A DNA stretch of 33,825 bases from Clostridia bacterium (GTDB lineage: Bacteria > Bacillota > Clostridia > Christensenellales > Aristaeellaceae). The stretch covers positions 1 to 33,825 of the forward strand of contig JAFZOG010000073.1 in the NCBI GenBank assembly GCA_017550745.1, in the 5' to 3' direction. Made by a program: the position numbers and the translations under genes. Within the stretch, counting starts at the first letter, position 1, and each line of letters starts with the position of its first letter. Below the pieces are notes generated by a model. It did no database searches and was not told the DNA's origin. It was given only the letters and a program-made list of their open reading frames with translations. Below are positions 15,284 through 22,601 of this stretch, piece by piece.

Positions 15284-16369
15284 TTACTTTTTATAGAAAG
15301 GAAGCTTCACCACTTCCGCTTCCACGCGCCTGCCCCGGACGTCCACTTCCACGCGCGTGCCGGGGGCCTTATAGGCGATATCCACAATGGCCATGGACGC
15401 GGGATAGCCGACATAGGGGCAGTGTGTTCCGGAGGTCGTACGGCCGATGATCCTGCCGTCGGCATAAACATCCTGATGCTCCCTGGGGATGCCCCGGCCT
15501 ACAGCCTTCAGCCCCACCCGGCACTGCGCCGGCTTCCCCGCGGCGGCGAGGGCGGCCTTGCCGATAAAGTCCGGCTTATCCATTTTCACGAAATATCCAA
15601 GGCCGGAAGTGAGGGGAGAAATGGTGTCGCTCAATTCATGGCCGTAAAGCGGCATGCCCGCTTCCAGGCGCAGCGTGTCCCGGGCGCCGAGGCCGCAGGG
15701 AATCAGGCCGTCCTCTTTGCCTGCCTCCAATAACATTTCCCACAGCTTTTCCGTTTCCGCTGCCGCCGCGTACAGCTCGAACCCGTCGGAACCGGTGTAT
15801 CCCGTGCGGGAAACGATGCATTGGATCCCGCCCACGTCGCGGTCCCAGCAGGCGAAATAGTTTTTGACGGGAATGTTTTCGGGAGGGGTCAGCTTTTTCA
15901 GGATCTTTTCCGCTGACGGCCCCTGCAGCGCAATCTGCCCCAGGGTGTCGGAAATATCGGTGGCGCGGGCGTCGCCAAACAGATGGGCCTGAATCCAGGA
16001 TACATCCTTTTCCCGATTGGATGCGTTGACCACAATGAAATACCGATTGCCCGCGATGCGGTAAACGATCAGGTCGTCCACCGTGCCCCCCTGCTCGTTG
16101 CACATGGGGCTGTAGCGCGCCTGGCCCTCGGCCATCCCGGAAAAATCGTTGGTCAGAAGATGATTCAGGTTCCTGACGGCGTCCTCGCCCTCCAGCAGCA
16201 CTTCGCCCATGTGGGATACGTCAAACAGGCCGCAGGCCGTGCGAACCGCCATATGCTCCTGAATGACGCCGGTTTTGTACTGGACAGGCATTTCAAACCC
16301 GCCGAATTCCACCATCTTTCCGCCGCAGCGCAGGTGCGCATCGTACAGCGGCGTGCGTTTCAGTTCCAT
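15284..16369 (-). CDS. gcvT: Glycine cleavage system T protein (aminomethyltransferase)
   Basis: 361 residues, usual length. It transfers the methylene carbon to tetrahydrofolate and releases ammonia. Signatures are LFDVSHMGE (about 45-53), EGQARYSPMCNEQGGTVDDLIVYR with the catalytic Asp, ISRTGYTGSDGFEL (about 190) and a terminal EVVKLPFYKK. AAAGGAG lies eight bases upstream of the ATG at 16369. It is the first structural gene of the operon, directly after the glycine riboswitch. Its stop codon sits in the right flank of the inverted-repeat element, yet the protein end looks intact. Confidence 0.96.
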   Translation of the reverse strand: MELKRTPLYDAHLRCGGKMVEFGGFEMPVQYKTGVIQEHMAVRTACGLFDVSHMGEVLLEGEDAVRNLNHLLTNDFSGMAEGQARYSPMCNEQGGTVDDLIVYRIAGNRYFIVVNASNREKDVSWIQAHLFGDARATDISDTLGQIALQGPSAEKILKKLTPPENIPVKNYFACWDRDVGGIQCIVSRTGYTGSDGFELYAAAAETEKLWEMLLEAGKEDGLIPCGLGARDTLRLEAGMPLYGHELSDTISPLTSGLGYFVKMDKPDFIGKAALAAAGKPAQCRVGLKAVGRGIPREHQDVYADGRIIGRTTSGTHCPYVGYPASMAIVDIAYKAPGTRVEVDVRGRRVEAEVVKLPFYKK

Positions 16370-16409
16370 AGATCCCGCTCCTTTCTTGTTAGCCGCTTTG
16401 CAAACGCTG

Positions 16410-16457
16410 AAAAAGGGCACAGAAAACCAAGCTTTTCGCCTGATTTCCCACAGCCCT
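16410..16457 (-). terminator. Riboswitch expression platform (conditional terminator)
   Basis: On the minus strand AGGGC (16457-16453) can pair with GCCCT (16418-16414), which runs into TTTTT. An inner GAAAA/TTTTC hairpin extends the stem. The left arm is part of the closing stem CAGGG of aptamer 2. Glycine-bound aptamer 2 should therefore prevent this terminator, giving an ON switch. The stem is short, so this is an inference. Confidence 0.5.
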
Positions 16458-16629
16458 GTTGTTATACCTGAAAGATTCAGCCGTCTCCGCCAGGCGGAGA
16501 TACGCCTTGCTTCTTCGGTGTTTGTTTGCTTTCCAGGGATACGTCCGTGTCCGGTTCTTTTACCTGAGAGTTTTTGAATTGCCCCTTCGGTGCCCGCCGT
16601 CCCGTTGGCTGCGGATCTCTCCTGGACAC
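16454..16629 (-). promoter_or_regulatory. Tandem glycine riboswitch (two aptamers)
   Basis: Aptamer 1 spans 16629-16547. It is closed by GTGTCC/GGACAC and contains the conserved AGGAGAG, CACCGAAGGGGCAA and CTCTCAGGTAAAAG segments. Aptamer 2 spans 16538-16454. It is closed by CAGGG/CCCTG and contains GGAAAGC, CACCGAAGAAGCAA, a GC-rich P3b hairpin (16483-16501) and CTTTCAGGTA. Eight bases separate the two closing stems. These are the diagnostic elements of the gcvT-type glycine RNA. It lies between a strong promoter and gcvT. Confidence 0.95.
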
Positions 16630-16644
16630 TTCTTCCGTGCTTTC

Positions 16645-16673
16645 ATTATAGCATATGTGGGCAAAAAAGTCAA
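16645..16673 (-). promoter_or_regulatory. gcvT: Promoter of the glycine cleavage operon
   Basis: TTGACT (16673-16668), 17-base spacer, TATAAT (16650-16645) preceded by TGC. It is a near-consensus sigma-A promoter placed so that transcription begins about 10 bases before riboswitch aptamer 1. Confidence 0.9.
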
Positions 16674-16715
16674 AATGTATAAATGAAAAATGTATGGCGG
16701 AAATCCTGTCATCCC

Positions 16716-16744
16716 TTGCTTCCGGGTCCATTTTACGGTATACT
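16716..16744 (+). promoter_or_regulatory. Promoter of the GGDEF-EAL gene
   Basis: TTGCTT (16716-16721), 17-base spacer, TATACT (16739-16744). It is divergent from the gcv promoter, with only 42 bases between their -35 boxes. Its position favours the start codon at 16781 over the in-frame ATG at 16760. Confidence 0.7.
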
Positions 16745-16780
16745 TTGTATGAGATATGAATGCCTGAGGTGACCGCAGAG

Positions 16781-18457
16781 ATGAAAGAGTATAATGTGGA
16801 ACAGGTTCGATCCCTTCTGGAAGCAATGTCGGGGATGTATGACCTTGCGCGGGTTGTGGATCCGATCGAATGCCGTATTCTTGAATTCGACAGCGACGGA
16901 TCCATCTGCATGAACGAAAGCTGCTACGGGATTTGGAATGCCGAGCAGAAATGCATCAACTGCACCAGCGCGCTTGCGTGCAGAACCGGATGCCGTCAGG
17001 AAAAGAAAGAACACTTTCAAAACCAGGTATTTCACATTCGGTCGAACCCCATTAAAATGAAGCTGCCGGACGGCGGTGTTTATGACGCTGTGCTGGAGCT
17101 GGTCAGCATTCAGAAGGAGCCCTCGGCAACGGCAAACGACAGGGCCGCTGAAAATGTGGACCACAAGGCCGACCACTATCAGGCGCTGCACGATACGCTG
17201 ACAAAAGCGCTGAACGCAGGCGCGTTCTATGAGCTTGCCCGCGGGAAAATCGTGGAACATCAGGGCTTTTCCTGGGTCATGGTGACTGCGAATATCATGA
17301 ACTTCCGCTTGATCAACACGCTGTTTGGCGTGCTGAAAGGGAATGAGACCCTGGTCAAGACATCCGACGCGCTGGTGGAGATCGCGGAGCAATCCAACGG
17401 ATTGTGCGGCAGGCTGGGCGGGGACCAGTTCGCGCTGCTGCTGCCGGAGCGGGAATACAAGGAAGAAACCCTCCTGCGGACGGCGCAGCAGCTGGCGGAC
17501 TATTATTCCAGCGGGCTGTATACCTTCTGCATTCATTTCGGCGTATACAGGATGGAGGATGCGGCCATTCCGATTTCAGTGATGTGCGACCGCGCAAACT
17601 CCGCCCTTCGCACCATCCGGGATGACTTGAGGAAAACCGTCGCTTATTTCGATGAATCCATGATGCAGAAAAGCATCTTTGAGCAGCAGATCATCAGCGG
17701 ATTTGACGAAGCGCTGCAAAGCGGGCAATTCAAAATGTATCTGCAGCCCCTGGTCGGAGAAAACGGCAGGGTATTCGGCGCGGAGGCGCTGGTCAGGTGG
17801 CACAAGCCTGACGGAAGCGTCGTCGGGCCCGGTGATTTTATTGAAACCCTGGAAAACGCGGGCCTGATCCATGAGCTGGATATGAACATCTGGGAGCAGG
17901 CGGTGAAGCTGCTGCGCCGGTGGAAGGATACGGACAAAAAACATCTGACGATCTCCGTGAATATGTCCGCAAAGGATTTTTACAGCATCGACGTATATCG
18001 GGTGCTGACGGAGCTGGTGGAAAAGTATGGGGTGGACAGCAGGAATCTCCGGCTGGAAATCACGGAAACCGCGCTGCTCAAAGAACCGGAAAAGAGCGAC
18101 AGGATCGTTGCCACGCTGAAGGAAAAAGGATTCTGCGTGGAAATCGACGACTTTGGAAAAGGCTATTCTTCTTTGGGCATGCTGAAGGATATTCAGGCGG
18201 ACGTGCTGAAAATCGACATGAGCCTTCTGGACGAAATAGAGAGCAAGCAGCGCAGCAGGATCATCCTGGAATCCGTGATCAATATGGCCAGTTCCCTGGG
18301 GATGGAAGTCATTACCGAGGGGGTCGAAACCCTGGCCCAGATGAGATCCCTGGCGCAAATGGGCTGCCGCCATTTTCAGGGGTTCTATTTTTCCAGGCCC
18401 GTGACGATCGAAGAATTTGAGCAGATTTATGACAGGCTGGGAAAATTGGAAGAATAA
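16781..18457 (+). CDS. GGDEF-EAL cyclic-di-GMP phosphodiesterase with N-terminal cysteine-cluster sensor
   Basis: 558 residues from the ATG after GAGGTG. No membrane segment. Residues 1-115 form a sensor with Cys31, 43, 48, 58, 61, 67 and 71. The spacing C-x2-C-x5-C-x3-C at 58-71 suggests a metal or iron-sulfur site within a PAS-like fold. Residues 130-290 are a degenerate GGDEF domain: GGDQF at 213-217, and the Asp-rich metal strand is replaced by VTANIMNF. Residues 300-555 are an EAL domain with all key motifs: EALVRW (335-340), SVNMSAKDF, EITETAL, DDFGKGYSS (456-464), KIDMSLL and EGVET. Net activity is therefore probably c-di-GMP hydrolysis, with the GGDEF part possibly binding GTP. A good terminator follows. 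Confidence 0.9.
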   Translation: MKEYNVEQVRSLLEAMSGMYDLARVVDPIECRILEFDSDGSICMNESCYGIWNAEQKCINCTSALACRTGCRQEKKEHFQNQVFHIRSNPIKMKLPDGGVYDAVLELVSIQKEPSATANDRAAENVDHKADHYQALHDTLTKALNAGAFYELARGKIVEHQGFSWVMVTANIMNFRLINTLFGVLKGNETLVKTSDALVEIAEQSNGLCGRLGGDQFALLLPEREYKEETLLRTAQQLADYYSSGLYTFCIHFGVYRMEDAAIPISVMCDRANSALRTIRDDLRKTVAYFDESMMQKSIFEQQIISGFDEALQSGQFKMYLQPLVGENGRVFGAEALVRWHKPDGSVVGPGDFIETLENAGLIHELDMNIWEQAVKLLRRWKDTDKKHLTISVNMSAKDFYSIDVYRVLTELVEKYGVDSRNLRLEITETALLKEPEKSDRIVATLKEKGFCVEIDDFGKGYSSLGMLKDIQADVLKIDMSLLDEIESKQRSRIILESVINMASSLGMEVITEGVETLAQMRSLAQMGCRHFQGFYFSRPVTIEEFEQIYDRLGKLEE

Positions 18458-18502
18458 AGGCCGCGCCGCCTTGAGAAGAAGGGAGGTTTTTCGACACCCT
18501 CA

Positions 18503-18526
18503 AGCCCTGCCGAAACAGGGCTTTTT
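18503..18526 (+). terminator. Terminator of the GGDEF-EAL gene
   Basis: AGCCCTG (18503-18509) pairs perfectly with CAGGGCT (18516-18522) around CCGAAA, followed by TTTT. It also lies downstream of the convergent dipeptidase gene. Confidence 0.85.
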
Positions 18527-18597
18527 GATACGCAAAGCGAGCGGCGAAAGCCCAAGGCTTCCGGCCTTGCAGGGGAAACCCGCTGCTGCCGCAGGGG

Positions 18598-20130
18598 TCA
18601 TTCGTCCAGGGAAACCAGCAGGCTTTCCAGCAGATGCCAGGTCTTTGGAATCGAGCTTAGGTACAGCGTCTCTTCCGGAGAATGGGCGTTTGCCACGTCC
18701 GGCCCGATGCTGACCATGTCAAGCCCCTCCGCCAATTCAGAAAAAGCGCCGCATTCCAGCCCCGCGTGAATGGCCTCCACCTTGATCTCTTCGCCGTTCT
18801 GTTCCCGATAGATCTGCCGGATCTTCTGCACGAGGACGCTGTCCGCCTTTACAGGCCAGGGCCTTGAGCCGTCGGCAATGTCGACGGATAATCCTTGCTC
18901 CGCCGCCAGCGCCCGATGATGGTCTTCGATGTCCTTCAGCCTTTCGGCGGAGGAGCTTCTGGGCATTTGCCGGATCTCGATACCGCTTGCGTCCGCCTGG
19001 ATGAGGCCCAGGTTGGACGAGCTTTCCACAAGGCCGTCGATCACCTCCGACATCGTGTACACACCATCGATGGCCCCGGCCACATACGCCAGGATATGCT
19101 GCGTCTGTTCCGCGTCCAATACCTTCCGGGCGGCGTCCGTTTTTTCCACGGCGAGGGCCAGGCCACTCTCAATGCCCGCGTAGGCTTCCCGCAGGGCCGC
19201 TTCCTTTTCCGCGACATACTGCGCAAGCGCTGTTTGATCGTTTCCGTCGATCACGACCACCGCCTGGGCTTTTGCGGGAATGGCGTTGTCGGCGATTCCG
19301 CCCGTGAAAGAGGCCAGCGCATAGGGCACAGGAAGATCCGCAAGCACCTTTGCCAGCGCGGTAATGCCGTTGCAGCGGCCTTCCCCGATCATGAGCCCCG
19401 AATGGCCTCCCAGGAGCCCGGAGAGCGTGATGGAAACGGCCGTATCCCCCTTGGCGTCAGCGGGCTTGGGCGCGTCTTTCGTCACGATCAGGGAGGACGC
19501 GGCCGAGCTGACGGTGACGGAATCGCTCCATTCGCTGTCAATATTGATCAGATATTTGACGCCGGACAAGTCCTCTGCCGTAACGGCCAGCGCTCCCGTC
19601 ATATCCACCTCCTCGTCGGTGGTGAAGATGATGCGCAGGGGGCCGTGGGCCATTTTTCCCTTCGCGATGGACATGATGATGGCGACGCCCGCGCCGTCGT
19701 CAGCGCCCAGGGTGGTGCCGTCCGCGGTCATGGTGCCCGCGGCTTTGTCCACGATCACCCGGATGGGGTCGGCCTGGGGGTCAAAGGAACGGCCCTCCTC
19801 CGCCACGCACACCATGTCCAGGTGCGTCTGAAGGGCGGTCAGCGGCAGCGCCTCGCAGCCCGGCGTGGCGGGAACGTAGAAAAAGAGGTCGTTGGCTTCG
19901 TTCTGCCGGACCGTATAGCCCAAATCTTCCGCCCAGCCCTTCAGGAAATCGCTTACGGCCTGCTCGTGCTTGGACTGCCTGGGGATCGCAGCCAGCAGCA
20001 TGAAATTGTCGATGATGTCATCCACGATGGCCGCGTCTTCCTCCGGCATATTGCCCGCGGATTCGCCCCACGCGGGAACAGCCATTGCCAGAACCAGCAA
20101 GCCAGCCAACAGCGCAACCTTCCACTTCAT
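18598..20130 (-). CDS. Secreted M20-family aminoacyl-histidine dipeptidase (PepD-like)
   Basis: 510 residues. GGAGGG precedes the ATG at 20130, and the first 22 residues are a signal peptide (core LLAGLLVLAMAVPA, cleavage near AWG). The enzyme matches cytosolic PepD/carnosinase: IPRQSKHE, QTHLDMV (metal His103, Asp105), LGADDGAG (Asp144), TTDEEVDMTGA (catalytic Glu and metal Glu, 173-174), INIDSEW (Asp198), GGHSG and the terminal NAHSPEE metal histidine. It should hydrolyse Xaa-His and other dipeptides with two zinc ions. Export is odd, since PepD is normally cytoplasmic. No lipobox is seen. It follows the HPr-like gene by 94 bases on the same strand. Confidence 0.9.
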   Translation of the reverse strand: MKWKVALLAGLLVLAMAVPAWGESAGNMPEEDAAIVDDIIDNFMLLAAIPRQSKHEQAVSDFLKGWAEDLGYTVRQNEANDLFFYVPATPGCEALPLTALQTHLDMVCVAEEGRSFDPQADPIRVIVDKAAGTMTADGTTLGADDGAGVAIIMSIAKGKMAHGPLRIIFTTDEEVDMTGALAVTAEDLSGVKYLINIDSEWSDSVTVSSAASSLIVTKDAPKPADAKGDTAVSITLSGLLGGHSGLMIGEGRCNGITALAKVLADLPVPYALASFTGGIADNAIPAKAQAVVVIDGNDQTALAQYVAEKEAALREAYAGIESGLALAVEKTDAARKVLDAEQTQHILAYVAGAIDGVYTMSEVIDGLVESSSNLGLIQADASGIEIRQMPRSSSAERLKDIEDHHRALAAEQGLSVDIADGSRPWPVKADSVLVQKIRQIYREQNGEEIKVEAIHAGLECGAFSELAEGLDMVSIGPDVANAHSPEETLYLSSIPKTWHLLESLLVSLDE

Positions 20131-20224
20131 GTCGTTTCCCTCCGTTTCTTTTGAACCTGCCCGGCCGCAGCGCCTGCGGGCCGGTTTTGATAGCGCGGTA
20201 AGACCGTTTTTATTCGCATCATGA

Positions 20225-20482
20225 TCAGAAATTGAGCCACATATAATGCTTGAGCTCCACCGCCGCGGCGTCCTCATCCTCGCCCTCGACGGTGACCGTG
20301 ACCACATCCCCCTGTTTGACCCCCAGGCCCATCAGCGCAAGGATGCCTTTGGCGTTTGCGCTGCGGCCGCCTTTGGACAGGGTGATATCGGATCGGTATT
20401 GGCTGGTCTGTTTGACCAGCAGTCCGGCATGCCGCGCGTGCATGCCGACGGGGGCTTTGATGGTGTACATAAAGGAGCGCAT
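20225..20482 (-). CDS. HPr-like PTS phosphocarrier protein lacking the regulatory serine
   Basis: 85 residues, the normal HPr length. His15, the site phosphorylated by enzyme I, is present in GMHARHAGLLVK, but the usual Pro after Arg17 is His18. Position 46, where Firmicutes HPr carries the HPr-kinase serine (K-S-I-M-G), is glycine (K-G-I-L-A). The surrounding ALMGLGVKQGD helix is conserved. It could therefore carry phosphate but could not take part in CcpA co-repression through Ser46. No enzyme I or PTS permease gene is nearby. A strong GGAGG lies before the ATG. It sits between a lipoprotein gene (36 bases upstream) and the dipeptidase gene, possibly as one operon. Confidence 0.85.
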   Translation of the reverse strand: MRSFMYTIKAPVGMHARHAGLLVKQTSQYRSDITLSKGGRSANAKGILALMGLGVKQGDVVTVTVEGEDEDAAAVELKHYMWLNF

Positions 20483-20518
20483 CCATTCACCCCTCCTTTT
20501 GAACCGTTGGTTCCCTTC

Positions 20519-21331
20519 TTAAGACCACGGAACGAAAACATATTCCATGTACTGGATTTCATCGTTCCCGTTCAGCTCGATCCGCGTTGTCACGAACCAG
20601 AAATCCGCGTCGGCGGTGTCCATTTCTTCCTTGGTCAGATCGGCGGTGAACACCAGCTCGTGGCCGTCGTAGTTATCCCGCCCGAGATACGCGTCAATGT
20701 ACCAGGCGTACAGATCCGTCACCGGCACAAGCATAAAGCCAGGCTGGTCGTTGTCCACCATATCCGCGGTGAAATCCGCGGCCAGGTTATAGGTCCTTTC
20801 AGAATCGGGCGCTTCTTCCGGCACGTCGTATTCTTCGCCGACCGCCACGCGTTCGTAGTGCCCGGTCACGGAGACGACCTGATGGTCCGCGCCGTAATGC
20901 ATTTTGGTGATCACAAACAGATCGTAGGAAACGCCGTCCGCCGTTTCAAAGGAGGAAAACTTACGGTCAGCGGCCCCGTAAGTGCAAAGCGCGCCGAAAT
21001 CAAAATCCGCGATGTTCATGCGCTCCACCTGGCCCTGGAGGTTTTCATACAGGAAGATCAGCACATAGGAAGGCTGCGCATCCGGGTACACCACCGTTGC
21101 CTGGGCCAGGAAGCAGTGGTTTGTTCCCGCGGCAACCTGGGAACCGAGATAGGCCACGGGCACATAATGCACGCCCACAAGGCCCTCCATGCCTTTCTCA
21201 AAAACGGCCCGCAGTTCCTCCGTGATTTCGGGGGAAACGGAAGGGGTCCAGCCGCCGGCCAAGGGTTCAGCGCAGCCGGCAGAAGCAAAGAGCAGCAAAG
21301 CGGCAAGCAGCAGAGCGAATACCTTTTTCAC
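20519..21331 (-). CDS. Lipoprotein with N-terminal cystatin (stefin)-like domain
   Basis: 270 residues from a GTG at 21331 that has GGAAGG seven bases upstream. A lipobox ASAGC puts the lipidated cysteine at residue 20. The next 90 residues follow the stefin/cystatin layout. A Gly-Gly pair lies near the mature N terminus (26-27), then a helix (about 34-50), then the first-loop motif QVAAGTN at 65-71 (family Q-V-x-A-G-x-N), and a second loop at LQGQ (98-101). In cystatins these three segments insert into papain-like proteases. Residues 120-270 are a second, unrecognised region with many acidic and aromatic residues, ending YVFVPWS. Likely role by analogy: a surface protease inhibitor or a domain of that fold with another use. 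Confidence 0.75.
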   Translation of the reverse strand: MKKVFALLLAALLLFASAGCAEPLAGGWTPSVSPEITEELRAVFEKGMEGLVGVHYVPVAYLGSQVAAGTNHCFLAQATVVYPDAQPSYVLIFLYENLQGQVERMNIADFDFGALCTYGAADRKFSSFETADGVSYDLFVITKMHYGADHQVVSVTGHYERVAVGEEYDVPEEAPDSERTYNLAADFTADMVDNDQPGFMLVPVTDLYAWYIDAYLGRDNYDGHELVFTADLTKEEMDTADADFWFVTTRIELNGNDEIQYMEYVFVPWS

Positions 21332-21418
21332 CGTGCATCCTTCCTTTCCTATGGTCTTAGCGGTCACACTGTTTTAGACGAAGAGACGGCCAATAAGTGC
21401 CACGGGCGGTGAAATACC

Positions 21419-22567
21419 TTACCGAACGGTCGTCTGCTTTTCGTAAGGATCGCTTTTTTCTTCCGTCCATATCTGGTTTTTGCCCGCCGCTTTGGCTTTG
21501 TACAGCAGTTCGTCCACATCGTGCATGGCTTTTGTCAGATCGGGATAATCCGCGCAGGCGATCAATCCTCCGCTGATACTGACGCTGGCGGAGGGGTTTT
21601 CCTTCCAGCCCATTCCGGCAATCTTCTACCGCGTTTCTTCCACCCGGCTGCGGGCTTCATCCAAGCTGTCCGCGGACAGGATGCTGACGAATTCTTCTCC
21701 GCCGTACCGCGCGGCAAGCTCCCCTTTTTCCGGGCGGGCCATGTCGTTCAATTCCTTTGAAATGGCCACCAGCACCTTATCGCCAAAGCTGTGGCCGTAG
21801 GTATCGTTGAGCGTCTTGAAATTATCCACGTCAAACATGGCGATATAGCGTCCCGTCCTGCTCAGCTTTTCGGTGCGCTCCCTGGGCGCGTCGCCATACA
21901 TCACTTCCAGGCGGCGGAACAATTCCCGGCGGTTGTAGAGCCCGGAAAGGGCGTCCATGACGGACAGGCAGCGCAGCTTTTCCATCAGCTCCTGGTTGTT
22001 TTTGCGCTCCTGGGCATAGGCGCGCATGATCAGCATGAAGATCGAGTAAAGGGCCACGGACGACAGAAACAGCGTGCTCATCATGTTGGTCAGATGCTGT
22101 TTTTCCGTCATGGGCTGCACCAGCTCCGGAAAGAAGAACGAGCAGGCCACAGACAATTCCAGCACCACCAGCGAGACCAGATAAACCACGCCGCCTTTTT
22201 TTCCGTAGATCAGCATGGCGCAGAGCACCAGCCCGGTCAGATGAAACAGGATCATCCCGCTGTAGATCCCTCCGGAGGTAAAAAAGTGAATGGGAAACAA
22301 CACGAAATTCATCCCATACACCAGCAGCACCCGGCAGGTATCCGCGTGCTTGGGATACCGCATGGTGATATACTGGATCACGATCAGATACAGCAGGATC
22401 AGCGCGGTGGACAGGATGGCGTAGACCGGCTGGCCCTGCAGCAGTCCCGCGGCCACCGAAAAAACGGAAGCAAAGACGGCCACATCGAGAATGATGTGAT
22501 AGATGCGGTCCTCCAGCGTCTCCAGCGTATACCAGGAGCGGAACAGAATATGCCTGATTCTCTCCAA
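21419..22567 (-). pseudogene. Six-TM diguanylate cyclase interrupted by an in-frame amber codon
   Basis: A TTG at 22567 with AGAAGG eight bases upstream is the likeliest start; an in-frame ATG at 22633 has no ribosome site. Six hydrophobic segments span about residues 22-180, followed by a GGDEF domain with FDVDNFKTLNDTYGH and an intact GGEEF (289-293). No RxxD inhibitory site is visible. A TAG at 21628-21626 ends the frame after residue 313. Coding resumes in exactly the same frame with the missing end of the domain, including SVSISGG and DELLYKAKAAGKNQ, down to a TAA at 21419. The truncated chain lacks the last 60-70 residues of the domain. It overlaps the preceding gene's end, and is last in a three-gene run of c-di-GMP genes. 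Confidence 0.8.
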
Positions 22568-22601
22568 GGATAAAGCCTTCTTTCCGTTATCATGTGTGTC
22601 A

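Noticed and set aside
16760-16780. Earlier in-frame ATG for the GGDEF-EAL gene
   Set aside because: It lies about 15 bases after the -10 box without a ribosome site, while 16781 has GAGGTG at the proper distance.
21626-21628. Genome-wide reassignment of TAG to an amino acid
   Set aside because: The 1453-residue gene appears to end properly in TAG at 24050, and most genes in the window end in TAA or TGA as expected. A local mutation or error is simpler.
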